This document shows positions 7,527-17,213 of a DNA stretch of 36,366 nt, piece after piece (positions within the stretch are counted from its first letter, which is position 1; every line of letters starts with the position of its first letter). The notes beneath the pieces were generated by a model, which saw only the letters and a program-made list of their open reading frames with translations, was not told the origin of the DNA and made no database searches. The stretch comes from Sphingobacteriia bacterium. Its GTDB lineage: Bacteria > Bacteroidota > Bacteroidia > Bacteroidales > TTA-H9. Where the stretch lies: assembly GCA_021286705.1 (NCBI GenBank), contig JAJTBW010000015.1:1-36366 (forward strand), read 5' to 3'. The position numbers and the translations under genes are program-made.

Positions 7527-7570
7527 AAAAAAGGGGTTACCTCAACTTGCTTGGGTAACCCCTTCTTTTT
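7527..7570 (+). terminator. Terminator after rplY
   Basis: GGGGTTACC (7533-7541) pairs perfectly with GGTAACCCC (7554-7562) around a 12-nt loop. It is flanked by an A-run and followed by TTCTTTTT. Confidence 0.9.
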
Positions 7571-7587
7571 AACAAATAGATTTTAAA

Positions 7588-8151
7588 ATGAAGTATCTAA
7601 TCGCCGGACTGGGCAATATAGGTGATGAATATGCCGGTACTCGTCATAACATCGGTTTTGATATAGTTGATGCCATCGCCGCCGAAGGAAATGCCACCTT
7701 TGCATCTGATCGTTATGCTTCAGTGGCTCGTGTTAAATTTAAAGGGAGGATTTTAGTTCTGATCAAACCCTCAACCTACATGAATCTTAGTGGTAAAGCG
7801 GTTAGATATTGGCTAGAGAAAGAGGGAATTGATAAAGAGAATCTTTTGGTAATTTACGATGATAAAGACATCCCAACCGGAGCCATCAGAATGCGTGGTA
7901 AGGGCAGTGGGGGCAGTCATAACGGGATAAATCATATTATCGAGACCCTTAATAGCGATGAGTTTCCTCGTCTTCGTGTCGGGATAGGAAATGATTATGC
8001 TAAGGGTTATCAGGTGGATTTTGTTCTGGGCAAATGGACTTCAGAGGAGAAAGAGGTTCTTATTCCAAGATTTAAGGTCATTATTGATGCAGTAAAGGCA
8101 TTTGCGACCCTTGGAGCCAGTAGGGCAATGAATCTGTACAACAATAAATAA
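7588..8151 (+). CDS. pth: Peptidyl-tRNA hydrolase
   Basis: The 187-residue cytosolic enzyme releases tRNA from peptidyl-tRNAs that drop off the ribosome. Catalytic and substrate-binding residues of the family are present: N10 in AGLGNIG, catalytic H20 in TRHNIGF, N66 in YMNLSG, D91 in VIYDDKDIP, and N112 in GSHNGI. The length is normal. The ATG at 7588 lies 17 bp after the rplY terminator. No clear separate promoter is visible, so read-through from prs-rplY is possible. A terminator follows at 8171-8210. Confidence 0.95.
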   Translation: MKYLIAGLGNIGDEYAGTRHNIGFDIVDAIAAEGNATFASDRYASVARVKFKGRILVLIKPSTYMNLSGKAVRYWLEKEGIDKENLLVIYDDKDIPTGAIRMRGKGSGGSHNGINHIIETLNSDEFPRLRVGIGNDYAKGYQVDFVLGKWTSEEKEVLIPRFKVIIDAVKAFATLGASRAMNLYNNK

Positions 8152-8170
8152 AAAGTGTTGAAGTAAAGAA

Positions 8171-8210
8171 AAAGAGGAGATTCTCAGTTAAGAGAATCTC
8201 CTCTTTTTTT
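8171..8210. terminator. Bidirectional terminator between pth and the metallopeptidase gene
   Basis: AAAGAGGAGATTCTC and GAGAATCTCCTCTTT form a 15-bp stem with a 6-nt loop, followed by a T-run on the plus strand and, less strongly, by T-rich sequence on the minus strand. It separates converging genes. Confidence 0.9.
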
Positions 8211-8226
8211 AGGTTAGGTAAGAGCC

Positions 8227-10275
8227 CTATTTTGCAGATCCGACTATTTCGAGAGCTTTACGGGTAGCCTCTTGAATAGGCTTGATGCTGATTGGTCCGC
8301 CAACGGCACGACGCATCCACTCTTGTGGAACCAGGCGCCCCATGCTATAGATACGGGTAACCTCGGTAGCGAAATCTTTTCCTGAGAGGTACTGTTCGAT
8401 TTGGAAATCAATAAGGTGACCAATAGGATAGGCTGATAGATAGAGCGGTGCATCGATCATGTGTGAGTAGATGGCCAGGATGGTTTGGTCTTTTACACCA
8501 AAGACAGGTGCATAATATTTATTCCAAACATCTTTTGCAATGACCATAACCTGATCACGTAATTGAGCTGCAGTGGCATTTGGGTTCTCATAGAGCCATT
8601 TCCAAACGGCCATATCAACCAGAGATACACCCATGATTTCATAGTTTGCCCAGAAGTTATCGAGCGCTTCAAGACTCTCCTTCTCAGGATTAGTCTCTTG
8701 CATTCCTAAAAGCATCAGATCCCTTTTCTGGAAGATAAAAGCCAGGGCTTCGGTAAAGGCAGTATTGGGAACACCATTCATCATATAATCACTGACCCTG
8801 TGAAGACTTAGCGTTTGCTCGACGTTGTGACCAAATTCATGTACCGCAATGTTGTAACCCTTATAATCCATTCCGGTAGCAGCGATACGGGTGCGTAGAC
8901 GAGCCTTATCGCTTTTCATCATGGCACCAAGAGCATGGCCGGCACCCCTTGAAGCATCAACCTGAACATTAGAGGTGATAAAAGTTGCCTCTTCCGGTTT
9001 AAATCCAAGTTTCAGAAGGATATTGGGTAGATCAGCCTGAACGGCGGCGGTGTTTGGATACTTAGCACGGGTTACACCATCAAGTTTTTCCTGAGGTATA
9101 CCGCTTCTTGATTTAAAGCCATCATACCAGATATCGAATGGTTGCAGAGGGCGACCCAGACGTTGGCTAATGAGGGCACCTACTTTAGCAACTAAAGGAT
9201 CGCTGACAAAGTCGGTGAATAGTTTTTCAACCTCAGGTTGAGAAATCTCCATCTCACCGTCGAACTTTCTTTGGATATAGGTTGGAGCCTGAGGGAAATA
9301 TGGATCCTGAGCTTTAAGAGATTGAAAAACGCCAAGCAGATGAGCGTATCTTCCGTCAGTTTCAGCGTTGGCAGTAACCTTTTTACCCTCTTTCATGATC
9401 TCATTGGTATAAGGGTTCCATGAGCAGGTTCCCTGGTTGATCACCTCTTTTGGGATAGACTGATCGATTATGCGTTGCATAACCTGGTAGATCATCTTCT
9501 GTTTTTCAAGACCACCTTCGGTATTGTAATTAGATTTTAGTTCATCTCTTAAGCCCCAGTGGGTAATAAGTTTCATGCCTTCAGGGAAAAGAGATTTACC
9601 CTTATCGTCCACCAGTTTATCCATGAAGATGTTATAGCCGGAGATGTAGGTATCAGCCTGAGTCATTACTTCCGATGCCTTGAGGTTGAGAGCTGCAGGA
9701 ACTCTGGCAGTGAAGACATCGCCCATACGAGCATAAGCCCATTGTCTTGGTGACCATTTCTCAGCCATTTCACTCTTTTGAGCCAGAGTGAAATTAGGGA
9801 AGTTTAAGATGGTGATGAAAGCCAGTTTATTGCTGTAAAGATCGTTGGCAAGATTAGCCGAGGGACTATATCCGCCAAACATCTCATCAATCGGGGTGAC
9901 GGGGCCGTTGTCAAGATGAAGCGGGAGCATAAGTTCGGTACTCATCTTGTTAAAATTGCCCCAAAGCACTTCGAAGCCACGTTGAAGAGAGAGGAAAAGA
10001 GTGTCTCTACCTTCGGGAGTTGATTTAAAATTTGCCAGACAGAAAGCCTCATAATCGCTGGCAGAGCCATCCTGAGGTTGCCAGAGAGCAGCCACTTGCG
10101 TAGCACCTGTTTTAAAAGCATCGTGGTTTGCCTGACCAAATTGAGCATCTGCTTTGACGACAAGCTGGTCAATAGCCTCTTGATCAATAGATCCTCCTTG
10201 TTGTCGGTTTTGTGGTGATTTACATCCCATCATGGTTAAAAGAGCTAATCCAAAGATGATTGCTTTAGTCTTCAT
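8227..10275 (-). CDS. Lipoprotein zinc metallopeptidase (HEFGH, M3-like)
   Basis: The 682-residue protein starts with a lipoprotein signal (MKTKAIIFGLALLTMMGC, C18 lipidated), so it is anchored in the periplasm or outer membrane. A gluzincin site is clear: H479-E-F-G-H483 and a probable third ligand E509 in NTAFTEALAF, 26 residues after H483. That is close to the spacing in M3 oligopeptidases. The region before it (RTRIAATGMDYKGYNIAVHEFGH) also recalls M3. The long N-terminal part is helical and rich in Trp and Asp. I cannot place it in a characterised subfamily; dipeptidyl-peptidase III (M49, HELLGH) was considered and does not fit. Likely role: degradation of exported or imported peptides. 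Transcribed alone, convergent with pth; no clear promoter was found. Confidence 0.75.
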   Translation of the reverse strand: MKTKAIIFGLALLTMMGCKSPQNRQQGGSIDQEAIDQLVVKADAQFGQANHDAFKTGATQVAALWQPQDGSASDYEAFCLANFKSTPEGRDTLFLSLQRGFEVLWGNFNKMSTELMLPLHLDNGPVTPIDEMFGGYSPSANLANDLYSNKLAFITILNFPNFTLAQKSEMAEKWSPRQWAYARMGDVFTARVPAALNLKASEVMTQADTYISGYNIFMDKLVDDKGKSLFPEGMKLITHWGLRDELKSNYNTEGGLEKQKMIYQVMQRIIDQSIPKEVINQGTCSWNPYTNEIMKEGKKVTANAETDGRYAHLLGVFQSLKAQDPYFPQAPTYIQRKFDGEMEISQPEVEKLFTDFVSDPLVAKVGALISQRLGRPLQPFDIWYDGFKSRSGIPQEKLDGVTRAKYPNTAAVQADLPNILLKLGFKPEEATFITSNVQVDASRGAGHALGAMMKSDKARLRTRIAATGMDYKGYNIAVHEFGHNVEQTLSLHRVSDYMMNGVPNTAFTEALAFIFQKRDLMLLGMQETNPEKESLEALDNFWANYEIMGVSLVDMAVWKWLYENPNATAAQLRDQVMVIAKDVWNKYYAPVFGVKDQTILAIYSHMIDAPLYLSAYPIGHLIDFQIEQYLSGKDFATEVTRIYSMGRLVPQEWMRRAVGGPISIKPIQEATRKALEIVGSAK

Positions 10276-10548
10276 GTGTTAATAATTTGGTTTTGCTCAC
10301 TGAAGAGAGATGCTCTGAATAAAATAGGGCTAAACAAGCTTGGTACAGAGATAATCAACTTCATTGAGCGATCAGAGTTAATGGTTGGTTTTAATGGTTT
10401 GCTTTGGAAAAAGATTTGATGTTAAAAGAAATCTTCGCAGTGTGTAAAGGTAGAAAAAACATCTATTTCCTTGAATAGTAGCTTTTCAAAGTAATATGTT
10501 GTCACGTATCTCTGATGTAAAATACTGTGAAATGTGCATCATTATTTG
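10276..10548. other. Divergent intergenic region, no gene seen
   Basis: This is the shared upstream region of the metallopeptidase gene (minus) and ileS (plus). I see no ORF, RNA gene or strong hairpin. A ligand-binding leader such as a T-box is not apparent. The promoter of ileS lies at its right end. Confidence 0.5.
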
Positions 10549-10556
10549 TACTTTTG
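10549..10556 (+). promoter_or_regulatory. -7 element of the ileS promoter
   Basis: TACTTTTG fits TAnnTTTG. No strong -33 element is seen at the expected distance. Transcription would start near 10563, about 38 nt before the ileS ATG. Confidence 0.55.
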
Positions 10557-10600
10557 CAAGTTTTTAGTATAGAACCCCAAAAATATCTTAAAAGAATACG

Positions 10601-13600
10601 ATGGATAAGCGTTATCGCGAATACCGGAATTTAAATCTTACAGAGATAGCTCGTGAGATATCAGAGATGTGGCAAGATCAGGATGTTTTTCAGAAAAGCC
10701 TTGATTTACGTCGCAATAGCAAGCCTTTTATATTTTATGAAGGACCTCCTTCAGCTAATGGTACACCGGGTATTCACCATGTAATGGCTCGTAGTATTAA
10801 AGATATTTTTTGCAGATATAAGACTCAGAAGGGTTTTTATGTTGAGCGCAAGGCAGGTTGGGACACCCATGGTTTGCCTGTTGAGATCGGCGTTGAAAAG
10901 ATGCTTGGAATCACAAAAGAGGCTATTGGTGATACCATTACAGTTGAAGAATACAATCGTCATTGCCGTACTGAGGTGATGCGTTACAAGGATATGTGGG
11001 ACGACCTGACCCGCAGGATGGGTTATTGGGTTAACCTTGATGATCCTTATATCACTTTTGAGAATAAGTATATTGAATCAATCTGGTGGCTTTTAAAAGA
11101 GCTCTACAACAAGGGGCTTTTGTATAAAGGCTTTACCATTCAACCTTATAGTCCAGCTGCAGGTACCGGGTTATCTACCCACGAATTAAACCAGCCCGGC
11201 TGCTATAGGAATGTAAAAGATAATACCGTTGTAGCGCAGTTTTCAATAGTAAAAGATAAATCCTCTGAGAAGTTATTTAATAACCTACATGGGGAGCTAT
11301 TCTTCCTGGCATGGACTACCACCCCCTGGACACTTCCTTCAAATACAGGTTTGGCAGTTGGGGCAAATATTACCTATGTCAAGGTAAAAACCTATAATCC
11401 CTATACGTTTGAGCCTATTACGGTTATACTGGCTAAAGACTTGGTTGGGAAATATTTCCCTGAGAAGAATGCTGAGTTAGTTCTTACTGAGTATGAGGCC
11501 GGGCAGAAAGCTATTCCATTTGTTATTGAAGAGGAGTACAAAGGCAAAGAGCTTGAAGGTATTCGTTATGAGCAGTTAATGCCCTATGCTCTTCCCGAGA
11601 CAGGCGATCCTTTCCGTGTGGTATTAGGTGATTTCGTTACCACAGAAGATGGAACAGGTATAGTACATATAGCTCCGAGTTTTGGTGCAGACGACTTTAA
11701 AGTTGGCCGTCAATATGGCCTTGGTTCATTGACCCTAGTTGACAAGCAGGGGCGTTTTACAGAGGAGATGGGCGAGTTTGCCGGTCGTTTTGTAAAACCT
11801 GAATATGACCCAACCTTTGATCCAAAGACCTCAGAAAGCATTGACATAGAGATAATCGTAAAGCTCAAGAAAGAGAACAGAGCCTTTAAGACTGAGAAAT
11901 ACGAGCACTCATATCCACATTGCTGGAGGACAGATAAGCCTATTTTATACTATCCGTTAGATTCATGGTTTATCAAGACCACAGAGTTAAGAGATCGGAT
12001 GATAGAATCAAACAAGACGATCAATTGGAAACCGGAGTCTACCGGTACCGGTCGTTTTGGAAACTGGTTAGAAAACCTTGTTGACTGGAACCTATCCAGA
12101 TCACGTTTCTGGGGAACACCACTTCCCGTTTGGAGAAGTGAAGATGGTACAGAAGAGATCTGCATTGGGTCAGTCGAAGAGCTCTATAACGAAATAGAGA
12201 AGGCGGTGAGTGCCGGTATTATGGCTGATAACCCCATGAAGGATTTTAAAGCCGGAGATTTCACATCAGATAATTACAACAAATTCGATCTACATCGTCC
12301 GTTTGTTGATGATATTCATCTTGTCTCACCAACGGGGAAGGTAATGCATCGTGAGAGCGACTTGATTGATGTCTGGTTTGATTCAGGTGCAATGCCGTAT
12401 GCTCAGTTCCATTATCCGTTTGAAAAGAAAGATGAGCTCAATAACTTCTTCCCGGCTGACTTCATTGCCGAGGGAGTTGACCAGACTCGTGGATGGTTCT
12501 TCACCCTTCATGCTATTGGAAACATGATATTTGATTCAGTGGCATTCAAGAATGTTGTATCAAACGGGCTTGTTTTAGATAAGAACGGAAATAAGATGTC
12601 GAAGAGGTTAGGCAATGCTGTTGATCCATTTGAGACCCTCGATAAGTTCGGTCCGGATGCCACACGTTGGTATATGATTACCAACTCACAGCCTTGGGAT
12701 AATCTGAAGTTTGACATCAATGGGATAGGAGAAGTACAGAGGAAACTCTTTGGTACACTACACAACACCTACTCATTCTTTACCATGTATGCGAATATTG
12801 ATGGTTTCACCTACAGTGAACCGGATGTAGACTGGAAAGATCGTCCCGAGTTAGATCGTTGGATTTTGTCAGAGCTGAATACTTTGATACGTCAGACAGA
12901 CGAGTGTTACGAGGATTATGAGCCGACCCGTGCTGGTAGGTTGGTAGGCAATTTTGTAGATGAGCATCTGAGTAACTGGTATGTTAGACTCAGTCGCCGT
13001 CGTTTCTGGAAGGGAGATTATTCAAAAGATAAGATCTCAGCTTATCAAACACTCTACACCTGTCTTGAGACCCTATCGAGGATCATTGCTCCGATTGCGC
13101 CATTCTATGCAGATCGTCTTTTCAATGATTTGAATGCAGTGACAGGCAGAGAGAGTGCACTATCAGTACATTTGACCGATTATCCCGTTGCTGATGTATC
13201 AAAGATAGACAGTGCGTTAGAGCAGCAGATGGAGTTGGCTCAGAAGGTTAGTTCTATGGTTTTATCACTTAGGAAGAAAAGTTTCTTAAGAGTAAGGCAG
13301 CCACTTCAGAAGATCATGATTCCTTTGAGTGATTCGACCCTGATCGGATATATTAACAACATCAGAGATATAATTCTTGGAGAGGTTAATGTCAAAGAAC
13401 TCGAGATAATGAGTGAAGACAATACCATGTTGGTTAAGAAGATAAAGGCCGATTTCAAGAAACTCGGGGCAAGATTAGGTAAGCAGATGAAGAGTGCGGC
13501 TAATGCAATAGCGGCCTTCAATCAAGACCAGATCAGAGAACTTGAAAGAGTAGGGCAGACCCAGATAGAGGCTGATGGAGTTACCATAGTAATCCAGGCT

Positions 13601-13966
13601 GATGAGGTAGAGATCACAACAGAAGATATTCCGGGATGGGTAGTTGCCAGCGAAGGAAATATGACTGTTGCGCTTGATATCACAGTTACAGAGCCACTTA
13701 GACTGGAGGGTATTGCACGAGATTTAATAAATAGGATTCAAAACGTAAGAAAAGAGAGCGGGCTTGAGGTTACTGACCGAATTAAAATAACTTTGCAGAA
13801 CCAGCCTGAACTAATAAAAGCAGTAGAGCAGAACTTCGAATACATCTGTAACGAGACACTTACAGATAACATCAATTGGTCAGACCAGACATCTGATCTA
13901 ATTTGGCATGATGCCGAGATTGCGGATAACATCACGGCTAAACTGGCCATTCAGAAAAGTAAATAA
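10601..13966 (+). CDS. ileS: Isoleucyl-tRNA synthetase, IleRS2 type with GxHH motif
   Basis: This 1121-residue class I synthetase charges tRNA-Ile. The Rossmann core begins YEGPPSANGTPGIHH, so the HxGH signature is replaced by G57-I-H-H60. The editing domain (about 200-420) contains TTTPWTLPSN. KMSKR is at 665-669 (NGNKMSKRLGN). The anticodon-binding and C-terminal domains follow without the zinc-binding tail of type 1 enzymes. The sequence resembles the eukaryote-like IleRS2 group. Published work on IleRS2 links a swapped GxHH signature to very high mupirocin resistance, so the host is predicted to be intrinsically resistant. It has its own promoter and is followed 24 bp later by the TraR/DksA-like gene. 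Length and motifs are complete. Confidence 0.96.
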   Translation: MDKRYREYRNLNLTEIAREISEMWQDQDVFQKSLDLRRNSKPFIFYEGPPSANGTPGIHHVMARSIKDIFCRYKTQKGFYVERKAGWDTHGLPVEIGVEKMLGITKEAIGDTITVEEYNRHCRTEVMRYKDMWDDLTRRMGYWVNLDDPYITFENKYIESIWWLLKELYNKGLLYKGFTIQPYSPAAGTGLSTHELNQPGCYRNVKDNTVVAQFSIVKDKSSEKLFNNLHGELFFLAWTTTPWTLPSNTGLAVGANITYVKVKTYNPYTFEPITVILAKDLVGKYFPEKNAELVLTEYEAGQKAIPFVIEEEYKGKELEGIRYEQLMPYALPETGDPFRVVLGDFVTTEDGTGIVHIAPSFGADDFKVGRQYGLGSLTLVDKQGRFTEEMGEFAGRFVKPEYDPTFDPKTSESIDIEIIVKLKKENRAFKTEKYEHSYPHCWRTDKPILYYPLDSWFIKTTELRDRMIESNKTINWKPESTGTGRFGNWLENLVDWNLSRSRFWGTPLPVWRSEDGTEEICIGSVEELYNEIEKAVSAGIMADNPMKDFKAGDFTSDNYNKFDLHRPFVDDIHLVSPTGKVMHRESDLIDVWFDSGAMPYAQFHYPFEKKDELNNFFPADFIAEGVDQTRGWFFTLHAIGNMIFDSVAFKNVVSNGLVLDKNGNKMSKRLGNAVDPFETLDKFGPDATRWYMITNSQPWDNLKFDINGIGEVQRKLFGTLHNTYSFFTMYANIDGFTYSEPDVDWKDRPELDRWILSELNTLIRQTDECYEDYEPTRAGRLVGNFVDEHLSNWYVRLSRRRFWKGDYSKDKISAYQTLYTCLETLSRIIAPIAPFYADRLFNDLNAVTGRESALSVHLTDYPVADVSKIDSALEQQMELAQKVSSMVLSLRKKSFLRVRQPLQKIMIPLSDSTLIGYINNIRDIILGEVNVKELEIMSEDNTMLVKKIKADFKKLGARLGKQMKSAANAIAAFNQDQIRELERVGQTQIEADGVTIVIQADEVEITTEDIPGWVVASEGNMTVALDITVTEPLRLEGIARDLINRIQNVRKESGLEVTDRIKITLQNQPELIKAVEQNFEYICNETLTDNINWSDQTSDLIWHDAEIADNITAKLAIQKSK

Positions 13967-13990
13967 ACCCCTCAAAAAAAAGGAGGAACT

Positions 13991-14395
13991 ATGGCCCAAC
14001 AGGAAAACAAAACCAAGACACGCTACTCTGATGAGGAGTTAGAGGAGTTCCGTCAGATCATTCTTGACAAATTAGGTAAAGCGCGGGAAGACCTTAAACT
14101 ACTAACCGATGCCTATACTAATGTTGAGGAGAATGGTACTAGCGACACCTCTCCTACCTTCAAAGTATTAGAAGAAGGGTATCAGGTTATGTCAAAAGAG
14201 GAGAATGGTAAGTTGGCTGCTCGTCAGCACAAGTTTATCACATCCCTTGAAAATGCATTGATTCGAATCGAAAATAAGTCTTATGGCATTTGTCGTGCCA
14301 CAGGGCAACTTATCCCGAAAGAGCGATTAAGAATCGTGCCTCATGCAACCTTGAGTATTGACGCAAAGCTCAATCAAAACGAGCCTAATAAATAG
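13991..14395 (+). CDS. TraR/DksA-family protein with eroded zinc finger
   Basis: The 134-residue protein has the DksA/TraR layout: a charged N-terminal helical hairpin (about 12-95) and the C-terminal zf-dskA_traR region. The region reads GICRATGQLIPKERLRIVPHAT. Only C101 of the usual four cysteines remains, as in other Bacteroidota members. It probably binds in the RNA polymerase secondary channel, but zinc binding is doubtful and the acidic coiled-coil tip is not the classical DksA one. It has a perfect AGGAGG (13981-13986) ahead of the ATG, unusual for this phylum and suggesting strong translation. It follows ileS by 24 bp and is probably co-transcribed, a common ileS-dksA-lspA order in Bacteroidota. 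Confidence 0.88.
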   Translation: MAQQENKTKTRYSDEELEEFRQIILDKLGKAREDLKLLTDAYTNVEENGTSDTSPTFKVLEEGYQVMSKEENGKLAARQHKFITSLENALIRIENKSYGICRATGQLIPKERLRIVPHATLSIDAKLNQNEPNK

Positions 14396-14408
14396 TAGAA
14401 TTTAGTCG

Positions 14409-14470
14409 ACAGACCGGACATGAGTCTCTTCCTCTGTTATGGAGGGTGTGGCATGTTCGGTCTGTTTTAA
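14409..14470 (+). terminator. Hairpin/terminator between the TraR-like gene and lspA
   Basis: ACAGACCGGACATG (14409-14422) pairs with CATGTTCGGTCTGT (14452-14465), with one G-T pair, around a 29-nt loop. It is followed by TTTAAT. The short T-run may give partial termination, leaving read-through into lspA. Confidence 0.65.
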
Positions 14471-14482
14471 TATCGCCCGAAA

Positions 14483-15091
14483 TTGAAAAAAGTAGCTATC
14501 ATTGTCTTAATAGTTCTGATACTTGATCAAACATTAAAGTTTTGGATTAAGCTTAATATGTTTATCGGTCAGGAGTATAATATCTTCGGCAACTGGTTTA
14601 TAATTCATTTCACAGAAAACGAAGGCATGGCCTTTGGAATGAAGCTAGGAGGAGAGTGGGGGAAATTAGCTTTGAGTTTATTGAGAATCATTGCCGTAGG
14701 TTTAATCGGTTATTATCTTTATACGTTGACCACCCGTAAAGTAAGGCAGGGGGTAGTTTTTGGCATATCCTTAATTTTTGCAGGAGCCATTGGTAACATA
14801 TTAGATTCTGCGTTTTATGGGCTTATTTTTTCAGAATCAACCTATTACCAAATGTCAACCCTGTTCCCGGAGGGTGGAGGTTATACCACCTTCTTACATG
14901 GGAAAGTGGTTGATATGCTTTACTTTCCAATTATTCAAACCACACTTCCAACATGGGTACCCTTATGGGGTGGCGAGGAGTTTCAATTCTTCAGACCTGT
15001 TTTTAATTTAGCCGATTCAGCAATAACAATAGGAGTTTTCTGGTTATTGATCTTTGAGAGAAATTTTTTCTCATCAAATAAACAGAATTGA
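14483..15091 (+). CDS. lspA: Lipoprotein signal peptidase (SPase II)
   Basis: This 202-residue inner-membrane aspartyl protease cleaves prolipoproteins after lipidation. The catalytic aspartates are D108 in GNILDSAFYG and D178 in FNLADSAI. ENEGMAFG (45-52) is the conserved N-terminal motif. Four hydrophobic segments lie at about 3-18, 62-81, 92-110 and 178-192. An insert of about 45 residues before FNLAD (including the GKVVDMLYFPI stretch) is usual in Bacteroidota. The start appears to be TTG at 14483; no ATG fits at the N-terminus. It would process the lipoproteins in this window (metallopeptidase, LptC). Placement after ileS and the TraR-like gene is typical. Confidence 0.95.
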   Translation: MKKVAIIVLIVLILDQTLKFWIKLNMFIGQEYNIFGNWFIIHFTENEGMAFGMKLGGEWGKLALSLLRIIAVGLIGYYLYTLTTRKVRQGVVFGISLIFAGAIGNILDSAFYGLIFSESTYYQMSTLFPEGGGYTTFLHGKVVDMLYFPIIQTTLPTWVPLWGGEEFQFFRPVFNLADSAITIGVFWLLIFERNFFSSNKQN

Positions 15092-15173
15092 TTTATCCTT
15101 GTTTATACAGGGTCGTGACCATGAATTGAAACGAAAAATCGTTTAAAATAGAGGACGGATTCAAAAAATCATG

Positions 15174-15181
15174 TAAGTTTG
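15174..15181 (+). promoter_or_regulatory. -7 element of the atpDC promoter
   Basis: TAAGTTTG fits TAnnTTTG, with no strong -33 element. Transcription would start near 15188, about 18 nt before the chosen atpD ATG. Confidence 0.5.
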
Positions 15182-15193
15182 TCACAGCGATAA

Positions 15194-16717
<1,524 letters not shown>

Positions 16718-16722
16718 GTATT

Positions 16723-16962
16723 ATGACGCTTGAAATCATTACTCCTGATAAATCATTGTTTCGTGGCAATGAGATCTCATTGGTTCAGATGCCTGGCCTG
16801 GATGGCCTTTTTGAAGTGCTTGAAAACCATGCTCCGATGATTGCGGCACTTAAAGAAGGGAAAATTAAGGTGGTGGATCAGAAAAATGAGACACAATGGT
16901 TTGAAATAAAAGGCGGAATCGCCGAGATTTTAAACAATAAAGTGCTTGTCTTAGCCTCGTAA
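16723..16962 (+). CDS. atpC: F1 ATP synthase subunit epsilon, short form
   Basis: The 79-residue protein contains only the N-terminal beta-sandwich of epsilon (MTLEIITPDKSLFRG ... GLFEVLENHAPMIAALKEG). Most bacterial epsilon subunits are about 130-140 residues and carry a C-terminal helical hairpin that inhibits ATP hydrolysis. That hairpin is absent here, a known trait of Bacteroidota rather than a truncation, since the ORF ends cleanly before a terminator. It couples F1 to the c-ring. Inhibition by the epsilon 'up' state is therefore not expected. Confidence 0.93.
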   Translation: MTLEIITPDKSLFRGNEISLVQMPGLDGLFEVLENHAPMIAALKEGKIKVVDQKNETQWFEIKGGIAEILNNKVLVLAS

Positions 16963-16977
16963 TATTTTACACTTTAT

Positions 16978-17017
16978 AGAAAGGCCATTCCTGTATAGGA
17001 GTGGCCTTTCTGTTTTT
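16978..17017 (+). terminator. Terminator after atpC
   Basis: AGAAAGGCCATTCC pairs with GGAGTGGCCTTTCT (one mismatch) around a six-base loop and is followed by GTTTTTT. Confidence 0.9.
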
Positions 17018-17160
17018 TATTAACCTCTGATTCAACCATACAATATTCCTAAAAGAGAAAATCCGAAGTTCTTTTTTAAGTAGAAAAATCAAGTTTAAGT
17101 GAAATATGAGAGGGAAAATTTGAGAGTTTGTAATAAAAAGACCATCTAACGCTATAATTA

Positions 17161-17194
17161 TTTAAAAAAATCAGATTCGGTTGTCTTACATTTG
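17161..17194 (+). promoter_or_regulatory. Promoter of the sensor-kinase/CheRB operon
   Basis: TACATTTG (17187-17194) is an exact TAnnTTTG. TTTAAA (17161-17166) lies 20 bp upstream. Transcription near 17201 rules out the TTG at 17181 as the start codon of the first gene. It is the only clear promoter ahead of five closely packed genes. Confidence 0.65.
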
Positions 17195-17213
17195 TATAAG
17201 CAACATGGTCATT

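Noticed and set aside
9942..10187. ORFs antisense to or in other frames of the metallopeptidase, ileS, kinase, PPIase and dnaG genes (for example 9942-10187 and 26867-27340)
   Set aside because: They are shadows of well-supported genes; their sequences are low-complexity or Ser/Leu-rich without family signatures or start signals.
8227..10275. Dipeptidyl-peptidase III (M49)
   Set aside because: M49 enzymes carry the longer HELLGH motif; this protein has HEFGH and a downstream Glu spaced as in M3-like gluzincins.
10276..10600. T-box or other riboswitch ahead of ileS
   Set aside because: The predicted transcript leader is only about 38 nt and no T-box sequence or specifier hairpin is visible.
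14817..15011. Plus-strand ORF inside lspA
   Set aside because: Out of frame within the conserved lspA sequence that carries the second catalytic aspartate region.
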